Shown: piece by piece, positions 14,546-22,130 of the stretch
Numbering within the stretch: position 1 is the first letter of the stretch
How the letters are laid out: each line of letters begins with the position of its first letter
Assembly (NCBI GenBank): GCA_937891805.1
Contig: CALATK010000227.1
Location: 1 to 22,736 of the forward strand
Length of the DNA stretch: 22,736 nt
Direction: 5' to 3'
Source of the DNA: an uncultured Fibrobacter sp.
GTDB taxonomy: Bacteria > Fibrobacterota > Fibrobacteria > Fibrobacterales > Fibrobacteraceae
The notes under the pieces: generated by a model
Database searches by the model: none
Told to the model about the DNA's origin: nothing
What the model saw: only the letters and a program-made list of their open reading frames with translations
Translations under genes and position numbers: made by a program

Positions 14546-15954
14546 TTATCCAGCACATGACGACGCCACTTGCCGCCAACCCAACGACGCCAGAAAATAA
14601 TGGGCGCGGTACTGTAGACCGCCACCACCGCAATCCAGGCGTAATGGGCCGGCAGTTGGAACACATAAGCGGAAAGGTAAAGCGCTCCCGCCACGCACCA
14701 GTTCATGATGGCGCTGGCGAACATGACCCACAAAGTATCCCCCGCCCCACGCAAGGCCCCCGCATAGATGACTAACAGCACCTCCACAAAAATATACAGG
14801 GAGGCAAACCGGAGCATAAAAATACTCATGGGGCGCGCCGCATCAAAAATGGCCATAGCTTCCGCCGAAGCCTCCGCTATGTCGGGCCTGAAAATGTCGG
14901 TCAGCACGCCCGGCAAGAACACGAACAGCACTCCGGTAATCAAGGAATAGCCCCACCCTAGGCGCAACCCCGAGTAAGTAGATCGCGTAGCGGCAGCGAC
15001 ATTCTTCGCCCCCACGTAACGGCCCACAAGGCTTGTGGACGCGACCTCCAACCCCATCAGGGGAACGTAGGCCACCATGTCCCAGTTGAACATGACCGAC
15101 GACGCCGTGGCGGGTTCGGGTCCAAGAGCGTGGAACATGAGAATCAACAGCTGGAACGCCGACATGTTCAAGAACATCTCCACTCCCGACGGAATCCCCC
15201 GCTGCAAGAGTTCTCGGGTCAAGGGCCAGCTAAAAGCAAAAGAGGAACGGGTACCAAAACGGCTGTTGTAGAACTTGCCGAAAAACTTTGCAAACAAAAT
15301 AATGGTTGAAACCGCGTTCCCGATAAGGGTTCCATAGGCCGCCCCCGCCACCCCCAGCGCAGGAATCGGACCGAGACCATATATCAACACAAAGTTGCAG
15401 GCCACATTCACAATCATGCCCACAAAGGCAGCCTTCATCACGATTTTCGTCTCGCCGATACCGCTAAAGAAACAGGGCGCCACGTTCCGCACCAGGTTGA
15501 TGATACCGCCGAACATCAAAATATCGAAGTAGGTCTTCTGGTATTCCAGCTGGTCTGTAGCCAGATTTTCCATGCCGAAAATAAAATGCCCAAGAGGGAT
15601 GGTCAGGTACAAAATGGGTACGCATACCAGCGACACGTACAGGGCCTGCATAAAGACCTTGGCGCATTCCCCATGGCGTTTTGCCCCCAGGCGCTGGGCC
15701 ACCATGGCAGTGGTGTAGCTGATGGCGCCTGTAAAGAACATGGTGAGCGCCAGTTGCACCGCGCCAGCTCCCAGGGCCGCGTTCATCTCGGCAGGCCCCA
15801 GCTTGGAGAGGAACAGGCGGTCGATAAAGGTCATGAAGGTGTCAAAAGACATGGACAGAAGCATGGGGAGTGCCACCACCAGCACATCCTTCACGTCGCC
15901 ATTTTTCTTGAATTTTGACGGCCTATAGAACTTATTGAGTATCGCACCGACCAT
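14542..15954 (-). CDS. MATE-family multidrug/toxin efflux transporter
   Basis: This 470-residue inner-membrane protein has about 12 hydrophobic helices and fits the MATE (NorM/DinF-like) family, exporters that use Na+ or H+ gradients. Family-like features: VLVVALPMLLSMSFDTFMTFIDRLF in helix 1, PAEMNAALGAGAVQ after it, ALGVAGAAYGTLIGN in the middle, and a second half repeating the pattern (SVMFNWDMVAYVPLMGLEVASTSLVGRYVGA). The substrate cannot be told. ATG 15954 is chosen; an in-frame TTG at 15966 lies inside the -10 box. Its promoter overlaps that of divergent ffh. A doubtful small ORF overlaps the stop. Confidence 0.9.
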   Translation of the reverse strand: MVGAILNKFYRPSKFKKNGDVKDVLVVALPMLLSMSFDTFMTFIDRLFLSKLGPAEMNAALGAGAVQLALTMFFTGAISYTTAMVAQRLGAKRHGECAKVFMQALYVSLVCVPILYLTIPLGHFIFGMENLATDQLEYQKTYFDILMFGGIINLVRNVAPCFFSGIGETKIVMKAAFVGMIVNVACNFVLIYGLGPIPALGVAGAAYGTLIGNAVSTIILFAKFFGKFYNSRFGTRSSFAFSWPLTRELLQRGIPSGVEMFLNMSAFQLLILMFHALGPEPATASSVMFNWDMVAYVPLMGLEVASTSLVGRYVGAKNVAAATRSTYSGLRLGWGYSLITGVLFVFLPGVLTDIFRPDIAEASAEAMAIFDAARPMSIFMLRFASLYIFVEVLLVIYAGALRGAGDTLWVMFASAIMNWCVAGALYLSAYVFQLPAHYAWIAVVAVYSTAPIIFWRRWVGGKWRRHVLDK

Positions 15955-15965
15955 ATTGGGCGACA

Positions 15966-15987
15966 AATATAGTTTTTTTTCTATCTT
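15966..15987. promoter_or_regulatory. Back-to-back -10 boxes of the MATE gene and ffh
   Basis: TATATT on the - strand (15971-15966) ends 11 nt before MATE ATG 15954, and TATCTT on the + strand (15982-15987) ends 9 nt before ffh ATG 15997. The two boxes are 10 nt apart around a T8 run, so both polymerases could hardly bind at once. TTGGGC at 15956-15961 is 20 nt before TATCTT and a poor -35. Confidence 0.5.
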
Positions 15988-15996
15988 TGTGCTACT

Positions 15997-17358
15997 ATGT
16001 TTTCACAGCTGACCGACTCTCTAGAATCTACCCTCAAGAACCTGCGCGGGCAGGGCAAGCTCACCGAAGAAAATGTCGCCGAATCGCTGCGCGAAGTGCG
16101 CCGAGCATTCCTCGAAGCCGACGTAAACTTCAACGTGACCCGCGACTTCGTAAAGGCCGTCAAGGAAAAGGCCATGGGCACCGAAGTGCTGAACTCGGTG
16201 ACCCCCGGCCAGCAGATCGTGAAAATCATCCACGACGAACTGGTGGCCGTGATGGGTGGCGAGACCAAGGAAATCAACCTCTCCGGTCCCGCTCCGGTAG
16301 GCATCATGATGGTGGGTCTCCAGGGTTCCGGTAAGACGACCTTCGCAGGCAAGATCGCCCTCTGGATGCGCAGCAAGAAAAAACGTAAGCCGCTCCTGGT
16401 GGCAGCCGACGTGTACCGCCCCGCCGCCATCAAGCAGTTGCAAGTGCTGGGCAAGTCCATCGGCATTCCCGTTTACGACGAAGGCCAGGGCAATCCGGTG
16501 GAAATCATCAAGCACGGTTACCAGTACGCCAAGGACAACGGTTTTGATTTAGTCATTTACGATACCGCAGGCCGCTTGCAGATTGACGAAGAGTTGATGC
16601 AGGAACTGGAAAAGGCCCGGGACGCCGTTCACCCGGATGAAATTTTGTTCGTAGCCGACGCCATGATCGGTCAGGAAGCGGTGAACGTGGCAGAGACCTT
16701 CTGGAACCGTCTGAACTTTACGGGCGTTTGCCTTTCGAAGATGGATGGTGACACCCGCGGCGGTGCAGCCCTCAGCATCAAGAAGATGACGGGCGTGCCT
16801 ATCTGCTTTATCGGTGTCGGCGAAAAGCTCCCCGAAATTGAACTATTCCACCCCGACCGTATGGCCAGCCGAATCCTCGGCATGGGCGACGTGGTTACCC
16901 TCGTGGAGCGTGCACAGCAGGTCATCGACGAAAAAGACGCGAAGGACCTGAAGAAGAAGATTCTCAACAACACCTTCGACCTGAACGATTTCTTGAACCA
17001 GCTGCGCACCATCAAGAAGCTGGGCCGCATCAAGGACATCCTGAGCCTGATTCCGGGCCTGAACAAGCTCCCCATCGACCAGATTGACGAAAAGGAACTG
17101 GTCTATGTTGAAGCGGTGCTCAGCTCCATGACCCCGAAAGAACGCAAGAAGCCCCAGATTCTGGACGGCAGCCGCAAGGCACGCGTAGCCAAGGGTTCCG
17201 GCACCGAAATCGGCCGCGTGAACGCGGTGCTCAAGCAGTACGAGACCATGAAGGAAATGTTCAAGAAGGTGGGCGATTTTGCCCGCAAGCAGAACAACGG
17301 CGGCCAGGTGGGCAGTAACTACACCCCGCCCAAGCAAAAGAAAAAGAAAAAAAGGTAA
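15997..17358 (+). CDS. ffh: Signal recognition particle protein Ffh (SRP54)
   Basis: This 453-residue GTPase binds signal sequences on nascent chains and, with 4.5S RNA and FtsY, delivers them to the SecYEG membrane translocon. Visible are the helical N domain (1-90), the NG GTPase domain with P-loop GLQGSGKTT at 107-115, DVYRPAA at 138-144, DTAGR at 189-193 and SKMDGDTRGGAALS at 247-260 (G4), and GMGDVVTLVE at 295-304. The M domain follows (about 325-435), with the RNA-binding SRKARVAKGSG and a final Lys-rich tail. Length is typical. ATG 15997 has a TATCTT box 9 nt upstream and no Shine-Dalgarno. A terminator follows. Confidence 0.97.
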   Translation: MFSQLTDSLESTLKNLRGQGKLTEENVAESLREVRRAFLEADVNFNVTRDFVKAVKEKAMGTEVLNSVTPGQQIVKIIHDELVAVMGGETKEINLSGPAPVGIMMVGLQGSGKTTFAGKIALWMRSKKKRKPLLVAADVYRPAAIKQLQVLGKSIGIPVYDEGQGNPVEIIKHGYQYAKDNGFDLVIYDTAGRLQIDEELMQELEKARDAVHPDEILFVADAMIGQEAVNVAETFWNRLNFTGVCLSKMDGDTRGGAALSIKKMTGVPICFIGVGEKLPEIELFHPDRMASRILGMGDVVTLVERAQQVIDEKDAKDLKKKILNNTFDLNDFLNQLRTIKKLGRIKDILSLIPGLNKLPIDQIDEKELVYVEAVLSSMTPKERKKPQILDGSRKARVAKGSGTEIGRVNAVLKQYETMKEMFKKVGDFARKQNNGGQVGSNYTPPKQKKKKKR

Positions 17359-17401
17359 TAATGACTAGGGAGGGCGCAGCCCTCATCCACAAAAAAAATT
17401 T

Positions 17402-17429
17402 AAAAAGGCCCCGCTGGGGTCTTTTTTTT
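17402..17429 (+). terminator. Rho-independent terminator after ffh
   Basis: AAAGGCCCC (17404-17412), loop GCT, GGGGTCTTT (17416-17424) with one G-T pair, then a T run. It is about 45 nt after the ffh stop. Confidence 0.9.
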
Positions 17430-17580
17430 ATAGCCGAAACGGGCATTTTTCGGCAAAATTACAAAATCTGTAATTTTTCGTTACTTGATGATACTTTTTA
17501 CGAAATAAAATGATAAATTAGGAAAATCAACAACAAAACTATTTACAATTTTTGAATAAAACTAACAAAAAGGAAAATCA
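17430..17580 (+). promoter_or_regulatory. glnA upstream region with inverted repeats
   Basis: This 150-bp AT-rich region between the ffh terminator and glnA holds GCCGAAA-N8-TTTCGGC (about 17432-17453), TTACA-AAATC-TGTAA (17459-17473), and TTTCGT paired with ACGAAA farther on. It also has AGGAAAATCA exactly twice (17520-17529 and 17571-17580); the second is the glnA ribosome-binding site, with AGGA 6 nt before the ATG. TTGATG at 17485-17490 may be a -35, but no good -10 fits. The arrangement suggests regulated expression, but the regulator is unknown; the TTACA/TGTAA order is not the GlnR box. Confidence 0.45.
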
Positions 17581-19080
17581 ATGGCTACAATCGACATGTC
17601 CGCAAACGCCCTCGTCACGGCCCTCAAGAAACCCCGTGACAAATTCACCAAGGAAGACATCAAGAAGTTCATCCGTGCAAACGACATCCGTCACGTGAAT
17701 TTCATGTACGCCGGCGGTGACGGCCGCCTCAAGACCCTCAACTTCGTGGTGAACGACGCCGACTACCTGGACGAAATCCTCAGCTGCGGCGAACGCGTGG
17801 ACGGCTCCTCGCTGTTCAGCTACATCGAAGCCTCCTCCTCCGACCTGTACGTAGTGCCCCGCTTCTCCACGGCCTTCATGGACCCGTTTGCCACCCTCCC
17901 CACCCTCTGCCTGCTCTGCAGCTTCTTCAACAAGGACGGGCAGCCGCTGGAATCCTCTCCGGAATACACCCTCCACAAGGCCTGCGAGGCCTTCAAGAAG
18001 GAGACCGGCATGGAATTCCAGGCCATGGGCGAACTGGAATACTACGTGATTGCCGACGACACGGGCGAGTTCCCTGCCGTTGACCAGAAGGGCTACCACG
18101 AATCCGCCCCGTTTGCTAAGTTCAACGAGTTCCGCCAGAAGTGCATGCTCTACATCGCCCAGGCCGGCGGCCAGATCAAGTACGGCCACAGCGAAGTGGG
18201 CAACTTCACCCAAGACGGCAAGCTCTACGAGCAGAACGAAATCGAGTTCCTCCCCTGCCCCGCCGAAGACGCCGCCAACCAGCTCACCATCGCCAAGTGG
18301 ATGATCCGCAACCTGGGTGCAGAATTCGGCCTCGACGTGACGTTCGCCCCGAAGATTACCGTGGGCAAGGCGGGCTCGGGCCTGCATATCCACATGCGCA
18401 TCATGAAGGACGGCAACAACCAGATGCTCAAGAACGGAGTCATCAGCGATACCGCCCGCCGCGCCATCGCCGGTATGATGAAGCTCGCCCCCTCCATCAC
18501 CGCGTTTGGCAACCAGAACCCCACCTCTTACCTGCGCCTGGTGCCCCATCAGGAAGCCCCCACCAACGTGTGCTGGGGCGACCGCAACCGCTCCGTGCTG
18601 GTACGCGTACCGCTGGGCTGGGCATCCAAGACCGACCTCTGCAAGATTGCGAATCCGAACGAAAAGGGCACAAGCTACGACACCCACCAGAAGCAGACCG
18701 TGGAAATGCGCTCCCCGGATGCATCCGCCAACGTATCCCTGCTCATGGCCGGCCTCTGCGTGGCCTGCCGCTACGGCCTTAGCCTCAAGGACGGCCTGAA
18801 GGTGGCCGAACAGACCTACGTGAACGTGAACATCCACAAGAAGGAAAACGCGAAGCTGTTGAGCAAGCTGGACACGCTGCCGGACAGCTGCTGGGCCAGC
18901 GCCGACTGCCTTGCCAAGCAGCGCAAGGTCTATGAGGAATTCGGCGTGTTCAGCCCCGCCATGATCGATGGTATCATCGACCAGCTGAAGGCCTTCAAGG
19001 ACAAGACGCTCCGCGCCCAAGTCACCAAGTCCAAGACCGCCATGCAGAAGCTGGTGAAGACCTACTTCTACTGCGGGTAA
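17581..19080 (+). CDS. glnA: Glutamine synthetase
   Basis: This 499-residue cytoplasmic enzyme makes glutamine from glutamate, ammonia and ATP. GS catalytic motifs in order: GELEYYV at 150-156 (metal-binding Glu151/153), HSEVG at 203-207 with Glu205, EQNEIEF at 217-223, GSGLHIHM at 265-272 (ammonia/glutamate-binding His269), NPTSYLRLVP at 313-322, Arg337, and EMRSPDASAN at 375-384. There is no NLYDLP-type adenylylation site in the C-terminal region, so covalent control as in enterobacteria is unlikely. It is a type I-like enzyme, longer than the usual ~450-470 residues. ATG 17581 follows AGGA by 6 nt. The gene has its own terminator. Confidence 0.92.
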   Translation: MATIDMSANALVTALKKPRDKFTKEDIKKFIRANDIRHVNFMYAGGDGRLKTLNFVVNDADYLDEILSCGERVDGSSLFSYIEASSSDLYVVPRFSTAFMDPFATLPTLCLLCSFFNKDGQPLESSPEYTLHKACEAFKKETGMEFQAMGELEYYVIADDTGEFPAVDQKGYHESAPFAKFNEFRQKCMLYIAQAGGQIKYGHSEVGNFTQDGKLYEQNEIEFLPCPAEDAANQLTIAKWMIRNLGAEFGLDVTFAPKITVGKAGSGLHIHMRIMKDGNNQMLKNGVISDTARRAIAGMMKLAPSITAFGNQNPTSYLRLVPHQEAPTNVCWGDRNRSVLVRVPLGWASKTDLCKIANPNEKGTSYDTHQKQTVEMRSPDASANVSLLMAGLCVACRYGLSLKDGLKVAEQTYVNVNIHKKENAKLLSKLDTLPDSCWASADCLAKQRKVYEEFGVFSPAMIDGIIDQLKAFKDKTLRAQVTKSKTAMQKLVKTYFYCG

Positions 19081-19126
19081 CCTTCTAAAGACTCGACAAG
19101 CACCGCTTTAAAGAGATCGACAACTA

Positions 19127-19167
19127 TATAAAGAGGCTCCGGTTTGCCGGAGTCTCTTTACTTATAT
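19127..19167. terminator. Terminator-like hairpin after glnA
   Basis: AAAGAGGCTCCGG (19130-19142), loop TTTG, CCGGAGTCTCTTT (19147-19159): a 13-bp stem with one G-T pair. The T run is short (CTCTTTACTTATATGCTTTT), so strength is uncertain. Confidence 0.8.
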
Positions 19168-19235
19168 GCTTTTGCTATTTTTCAAGTACCTCTAAATAAT
19201 TTGATTAATGTCATTTTTTGTCGTAAATAATTAGC

Positions 19236-19241
19236 TAGATT
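19236..19241 (+). promoter_or_regulatory. -10-like TAGATT before pncC
   Basis: TAGATT ends 7 nt before ATG 19249, the same spacing class as ffh and the methyltransferase gene. AAAGGA lies between, too close to ATG 19249 but 10 nt before a second ATG at 19258. Confidence 0.35.
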
Positions 19242-19248
19242 AAAGGAC

Positions 19249-19779
19249 ATGAAAGCAATGACTGCTACACCAGAAAACATCCAACAGCTGGTCGCTGAAA
19301 TCCAGAAGGTGCTCCTTGCCCGGGGCGAGATGCTCGCTACTGCGGAATCCTGCACCGGCGGGCTCATCGCCTCCGAAATCGTGAACGTGGCAGGCAGTTC
19401 CGCCGTGTTCGCGGGCGGCATCGTCGCCTACCAGAATTCCGTCAAGCACGAACTTTTGGGCGTGCCTGCCGAAATCCTCGAAAAGCACGGGGCCGTGAGC
19501 AAGGAGACCGTAGAGGCCATGGCCAAGGGGGCACGGGAAAAGTTCCATGCCGACTGGGCGGTGGCCACCTCGGGCATCGCGGGGCCAGGGGGTGCCGAAC
19601 CCGGCAAGCCTGTGGGTACGGTGTGGATGAGTGTCAACAGTTGTTTGCAAAATGAAGCCTTTTGTAAAATTTTCGCAGGAAATAGGCAAGAAATCCGCGA
19701 AAAAAGCGTCTATTACGTGTTGGGCAAGCTACTTTTTTTGCTAAATAACCAAAAAAGCACTTGCACAAACGAACACTAA
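19249..19779 (+). CDS. pncC: Stand-alone CinA C-terminal domain: nicotinamide-nucleotide amidohydrolase
   Basis: This 176-residue protein is only the C-terminal amidase half of CinA, which deamidates NMN to nicotinate mononucleotide for NAD salvage. Motifs: [16 protein letters not shown] near the N-terminus (the catalytic Ser is in AESCTGG), then [35 protein letters not shown], and [21 protein letters not shown]. The MoCF-like N-terminal domain of full CinA is absent. Start is ATG 19249 or 19258. It precedes recA, the same partner as in the cinA-recA units of some Firmicutes; the recA -35 lies inside its 3' end. The C-terminal ~20 residues are Asn/Lys-rich. Confidence 0.88.
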   Translation: MKAMTATPENIQQLVAEIQKVLLARGEMLATAESCTGGLIASEIVNVAGSSAVFAGGIVAYQNSVKHELLGVPAEILEKHGAVSKETVEAMAKGAREKFHADWAVATSGIAGPGGAEPGKPVGTVWMSVNSCLQNEAFCKIFAGNRQEIREKSVYYVLGKLLFLLNNQKSTCTNEH

Positions 19780-19789
19780 AATGTATATT
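19761..19789 (+). promoter_or_regulatory. recA promoter
   Basis: TTGCAC (19761-19766), N17, TATATT (19784-19789). Transcription would start near 19796, giving a leader of about 24 nt with GGAG 6 nt before ATG 19820. The -35 overlaps the end of pncC. No LexA-like box was recognised. Confidence 0.7.
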
Positions 19790-19819
19790 AAACTAGAAAA
19801 CAACAAAATGGAGTCAATC

Positions 19820-20920
19820 ATGGCTAAGAAAACGACAACACCCACAAGCAACCTTTCCAGCGAAAAAGCGAAGGCCGTCGAGGCGGCCATCGCACAAATC
19901 GAGAAGAACTACGGTAAAGGTTCCATCATGGCCCTCGGCAGCCAGCCTGTCGAAGAAATTCCCGTCATCCCGTCGGGCTGTATCCAGCTGGACATGGCCC
20001 TCGGCGTGGGCGGCTTCCCCCGGGGCCGTATCATCGAGATTTACGGACCAGAATCCTCCGGCAAGACGACCCTCACCCTCCACGCCATCGCCGAGGCCCA
20101 GAAGCTTGGCGGCGTGGCGGCCTTCATCGATGCCGAACACGCCTTCGACGCGGTCTACGCCCGCAAGCTGGGCGTCGATATCGAATCCCTGCTGGTGTCC
20201 CAGCCCGACACCGGCGAGCAGGCCCTGGACATCGCCGAAACCCTGGTGCGTTCCGGCGCTATCGACATCATCGTCATCGACTCCGTGGCAGCACTTGTCC
20301 CCCAGGCCGAAATCAACGGCGAAATGGGCGACAACCACGTAGGCCTCCAGGCCCGCCTCATGAGCCAAGCCCTCCGCAAGCTTACCGGCATCCTCTCCAA
20401 GTCCAACACCTGCATGCTGTTCATCAACCAGCTCCGCATGAAGATTGGCGTCATGTTCGGCAACCCCGAGACCACTACCGGTGGTAACGCCCTCAAGTTC
20501 TACGCCACCCAGCGTATCGACATCCGCCGCATCGCCGCCATCAAGGACGGCGAAGAGGTCATCGGCAACCGCACCCGCGTCAAGGTGGTCAAGAACAAGG
20601 TGGCCGCCCCCTTCACCCAGTGCGAGTTCGACATCCTCTACGGCTGCGGCATCTCCCGCGAAGCCTCCATCCTGGACCTGGCCTCCGAACTGGACATCAT
20701 CCAGAAGAGCGGTTCCTGGTTCAGCTACAACAACGAGCGCATCGGCCAGGGCCGCGAGAACACCCGCCTGTTCCTCAAGGACAATCCGGAACTCTGCAAC
20801 GAAATCGAGCAGAAAATCCGCGAGAGCATGAGGGACGTGGAACTGTTCAAGCTGGGCGAGCAGGACGCCGTTTCCGCCGACGACGAGGTTTCCCTCTCCG
20901 ACACCGGCTCGGAGGGCTAG
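19820..20920 (+). CDS. recA: Recombinase RecA
   Basis: This 366-residue DNA-dependent ATPase forms filaments on single-stranded DNA for homologous recombination and triggers SOS self-cleavage of LexA-type repressors. Motifs: Walker A GPESSGKT at 76-83, the [14 protein letters not shown] region, [15 protein letters not shown] (Walker B), the L1 loop [23 protein letters not shown] region, [27 protein letters not shown] (L2) and an acidic C-terminal tail. ATG 19820 (MAKKTTTP) is preferred over an in-frame ATG at 19781, because the -10 box lies between them and GGAG sits 6 nt upstream. Two hairpins follow the stop. Confidence 0.97.
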   Translation: MAKKTTTPTSNLSSEKAKAVEAAIAQIEKNYGKGSIMALGSQPVEEIPVIPSGCIQLDMALGVGGFPRGRIIEIYGPESSGKTTLTLHAIAEAQKLGGVAAFIDAEHAFDAVYARKLGVDIESLLVSQPDTGEQALDIAETLVRSGAIDIIVIDSVAALVPQAEINGEMGDNHVGLQARLMSQALRKLTGILSKSNTCMLFINQLRMKIGVMFGNPETTTGGNALKFYATQRIDIRRIAAIKDGEEVIGNRTRVKVVKNKVAAPFTQCEFDILYGCGISREASILDLASELDIIQKSGSWFSYNNERIGQGRENTRLFLKDNPELCNEIEQKIRESMRDVELFKLGEQDAVSADDEVSLSDTGSEG

Positions 20921-20960
20921 CCCCGGCAGTTCAGCATAAGCAGAAGCCCAATTAGTGAAA

Positions 20961-20979
20961 AGGCGGGGTTCCCCCGCTT
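20961..20979 (+). terminator. First hairpin after recA
   Basis: AGGCGGGG (20961-20968), loop TTC, CCCCGCTT (20972-20979), then only AAAA. This is a strong 8-bp stem without a T run, so it is more likely an RNA-stabilising hairpin than a terminator. Confidence 0.55.
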
Positions 20980-20987
20980 AAAAACAG

Positions 20988-21032
20988 AAGGCCCGAACCT
21001 TTTTAGCCATTGTACGGTTCGGGTCTTTTTTT
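20988..21032 (+). terminator. Rho-independent terminator after recA
   Basis: AAGGCCCGAACC (20988-20999), 16-nt loop, GGTTCGGGTCTT (21016-21027), then T residues. The stem has one G-T pair. Confidence 0.85.
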
Positions 21033-21221
21033 GCTGTATAAGACCCACCACCCAAAAAAAATTTCGAGCTCAAGCAAGACGCTTTTTCTTGCGCATTTTT
21101 CCCGAAAGTAGGCTTTTTTCCCTACAAAAAGAGAAATTTGTCACACCTTGGTCGGTAAATAGTTGCACAAATCCAAAGATTAGGTTATATTACCCATAGA
21201 AAACTTAATCAAGGAGTAAAT
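21033..21221 (+). promoter_or_regulatory. Lipoprotein upstream region and promoter
   Basis: TTGCAC (21163-21168), N17, TATATT (21186-21191) form the promoter, nearly identical to that of recA. AAGGAG at 21211-21216 lies 5 nt before ATG 21222. Farther upstream are small hairpins GCAAG-N9-CTTGC and GTAGG-N7-CCTAC of unknown meaning. Confidence 0.65.
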
Positions 21222-22058
21222 ATGAACTTCTGGAAGCTGGGCCTCGCCCTATCCCTCACTGCCGCATTCGGCATCACCGCCTGTGACGACTCGTCCAGTG
21301 CCGACGAAAAAAAGATTGGCATCGACGACGCAACCTACGAAGCTGGAAAAGTCGCCTGCGTAGTAACATCTACCGTGGCGGAGACCGGCACATTTGTCCA
21401 GGAAATGAGGATGGACGACCTCAGGATTACGATGACCGTAACTCTGGACGACAAGGGCGTCATCACGGAAAAAATCGAGCACAACCAGGAAATCCCCCAG
21501 GACACCTGCGAACACTACAAGCTCGACCCGCTTTACAAAACGGTTGAATGCAAGGCCAAGACCATCACAGCTGTAAACGAAGGAACCTTCGAAAAGTCTG
21601 AATTCGAAGCCCTCACAGAACTTATCAGCGCCGCCTGTAAGGAATCCAACGGGCAGGATATTCCCAAGAAAGAAGAAATTGAAGAGAATCTCCCCAAGCT
21701 TGGCGCCTGCAGCGAAAATAACAAAGGCGAAGAAGCCGAAGTCTTTGAAGGCAAGGGCGTATTCGTAGTCTGCGACGGAAAGAATTGGGTGCCCAGCAAG
21801 AATGAATGCAAGGGCGACGCCAAGGTCGACATTGCAACCATTACATTGGCTTGCAAGGACGGCAAGTGGACACTCAGCTCCGACAAGGAATGCGAAGAAG
21901 GCAAGACCGATGCCAAGAAGTTCCCCGGTGTCGAAATGAGCGCCACCTGCACCGACGGAGCCTGGGTAATCGACGTTCCCGAAGCCAAGACTGAAGATGC
22001 CGGTGAACCCGCAACTGAAGAAACCACCGAAGAAGAAGGGGCCACTGCCGAAGAATAA
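21222..22058 (+). CDS. Unknown Fibrobacter-type lipoprotein
   Basis: This 278-residue protein has a lipoprotein signal (MNFWKLGLALSL, lipobox FGITAC at about residue 21) and DDSSS after the Cys, as in the other lipoproteins here. The rest is acidic, Lys/Glu-rich and Cys-containing, with pairs such as CEHYKLD, CKGDAK and CKDGKW, and two similar segments (CDGKNWVPSKNECKGD and CKDGKWTLSSDKECEE) that look like short repeats. It ends in a Glu/Ala/Thr-rich tail. I recognise no enzyme or FISUMP domain. An outer-surface or periplasmic role is inferred. It shares its promoter type with recA. Confidence 0.75.
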   Translation: MNFWKLGLALSLTAAFGITACDDSSSADEKKIGIDDATYEAGKVACVVTSTVAETGTFVQEMRMDDLRITMTVTLDDKGVITEKIEHNQEIPQDTCEHYKLDPLYKTVECKAKTITAVNEGTFEKSEFEALTELISAACKESNGQDIPKKEEIEENLPKLGACSENNKGEEAEVFEGKGVFVVCDGKNWVPSKNECKGDAKVDIATITLACKDGKWTLSSDKECEEGKTDAKKFPGVEMSATCTDGAWVIDVPEAKTEDAGEPATEETTEEEGATAEE

Positions 22059-22084
22059 TCGGATTAAAGCCTAGTCTATTAGAA

Positions 22085-22115
22085 AAGTCCCGCGGAAATC
22101 CGCGGGATTTTTTTG
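22085..22115. terminator. Rho-independent terminator between convergent genes
   Basis: TCCCGCGGA (22088-22096) pairs with TCCGCGGGA (22099-22107), followed by a T7 run. It ends the lipoprotein gene and may also act on the convergent gene ending at 22131. Confidence 0.85.
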
Positions 22116-22130
22116 CTTTACCGGTGCATT

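Noticed and set aside
15955..15966. TTG start for the MATE gene
   Set aside because: It lies inside the TATATT box; ATG 15954 is used.
17459..17473. GlnR or PII-type operator before glnA
   Set aside because: TTACA-N5-TGTAA has the wrong order and spacing for the GlnR box; kept only as an unexplained inverted repeat.
17578..19020. 480-residue open frame antisense to glnA
   Set aside because: Same codon-bias artefact; the + strand has clear GS motifs.
19781..19819. Upstream ATG for recA
   Set aside because: The -10 box lies within this stretch, and a GGAG site precedes ATG 19820, which gives the family-typical N-terminus.
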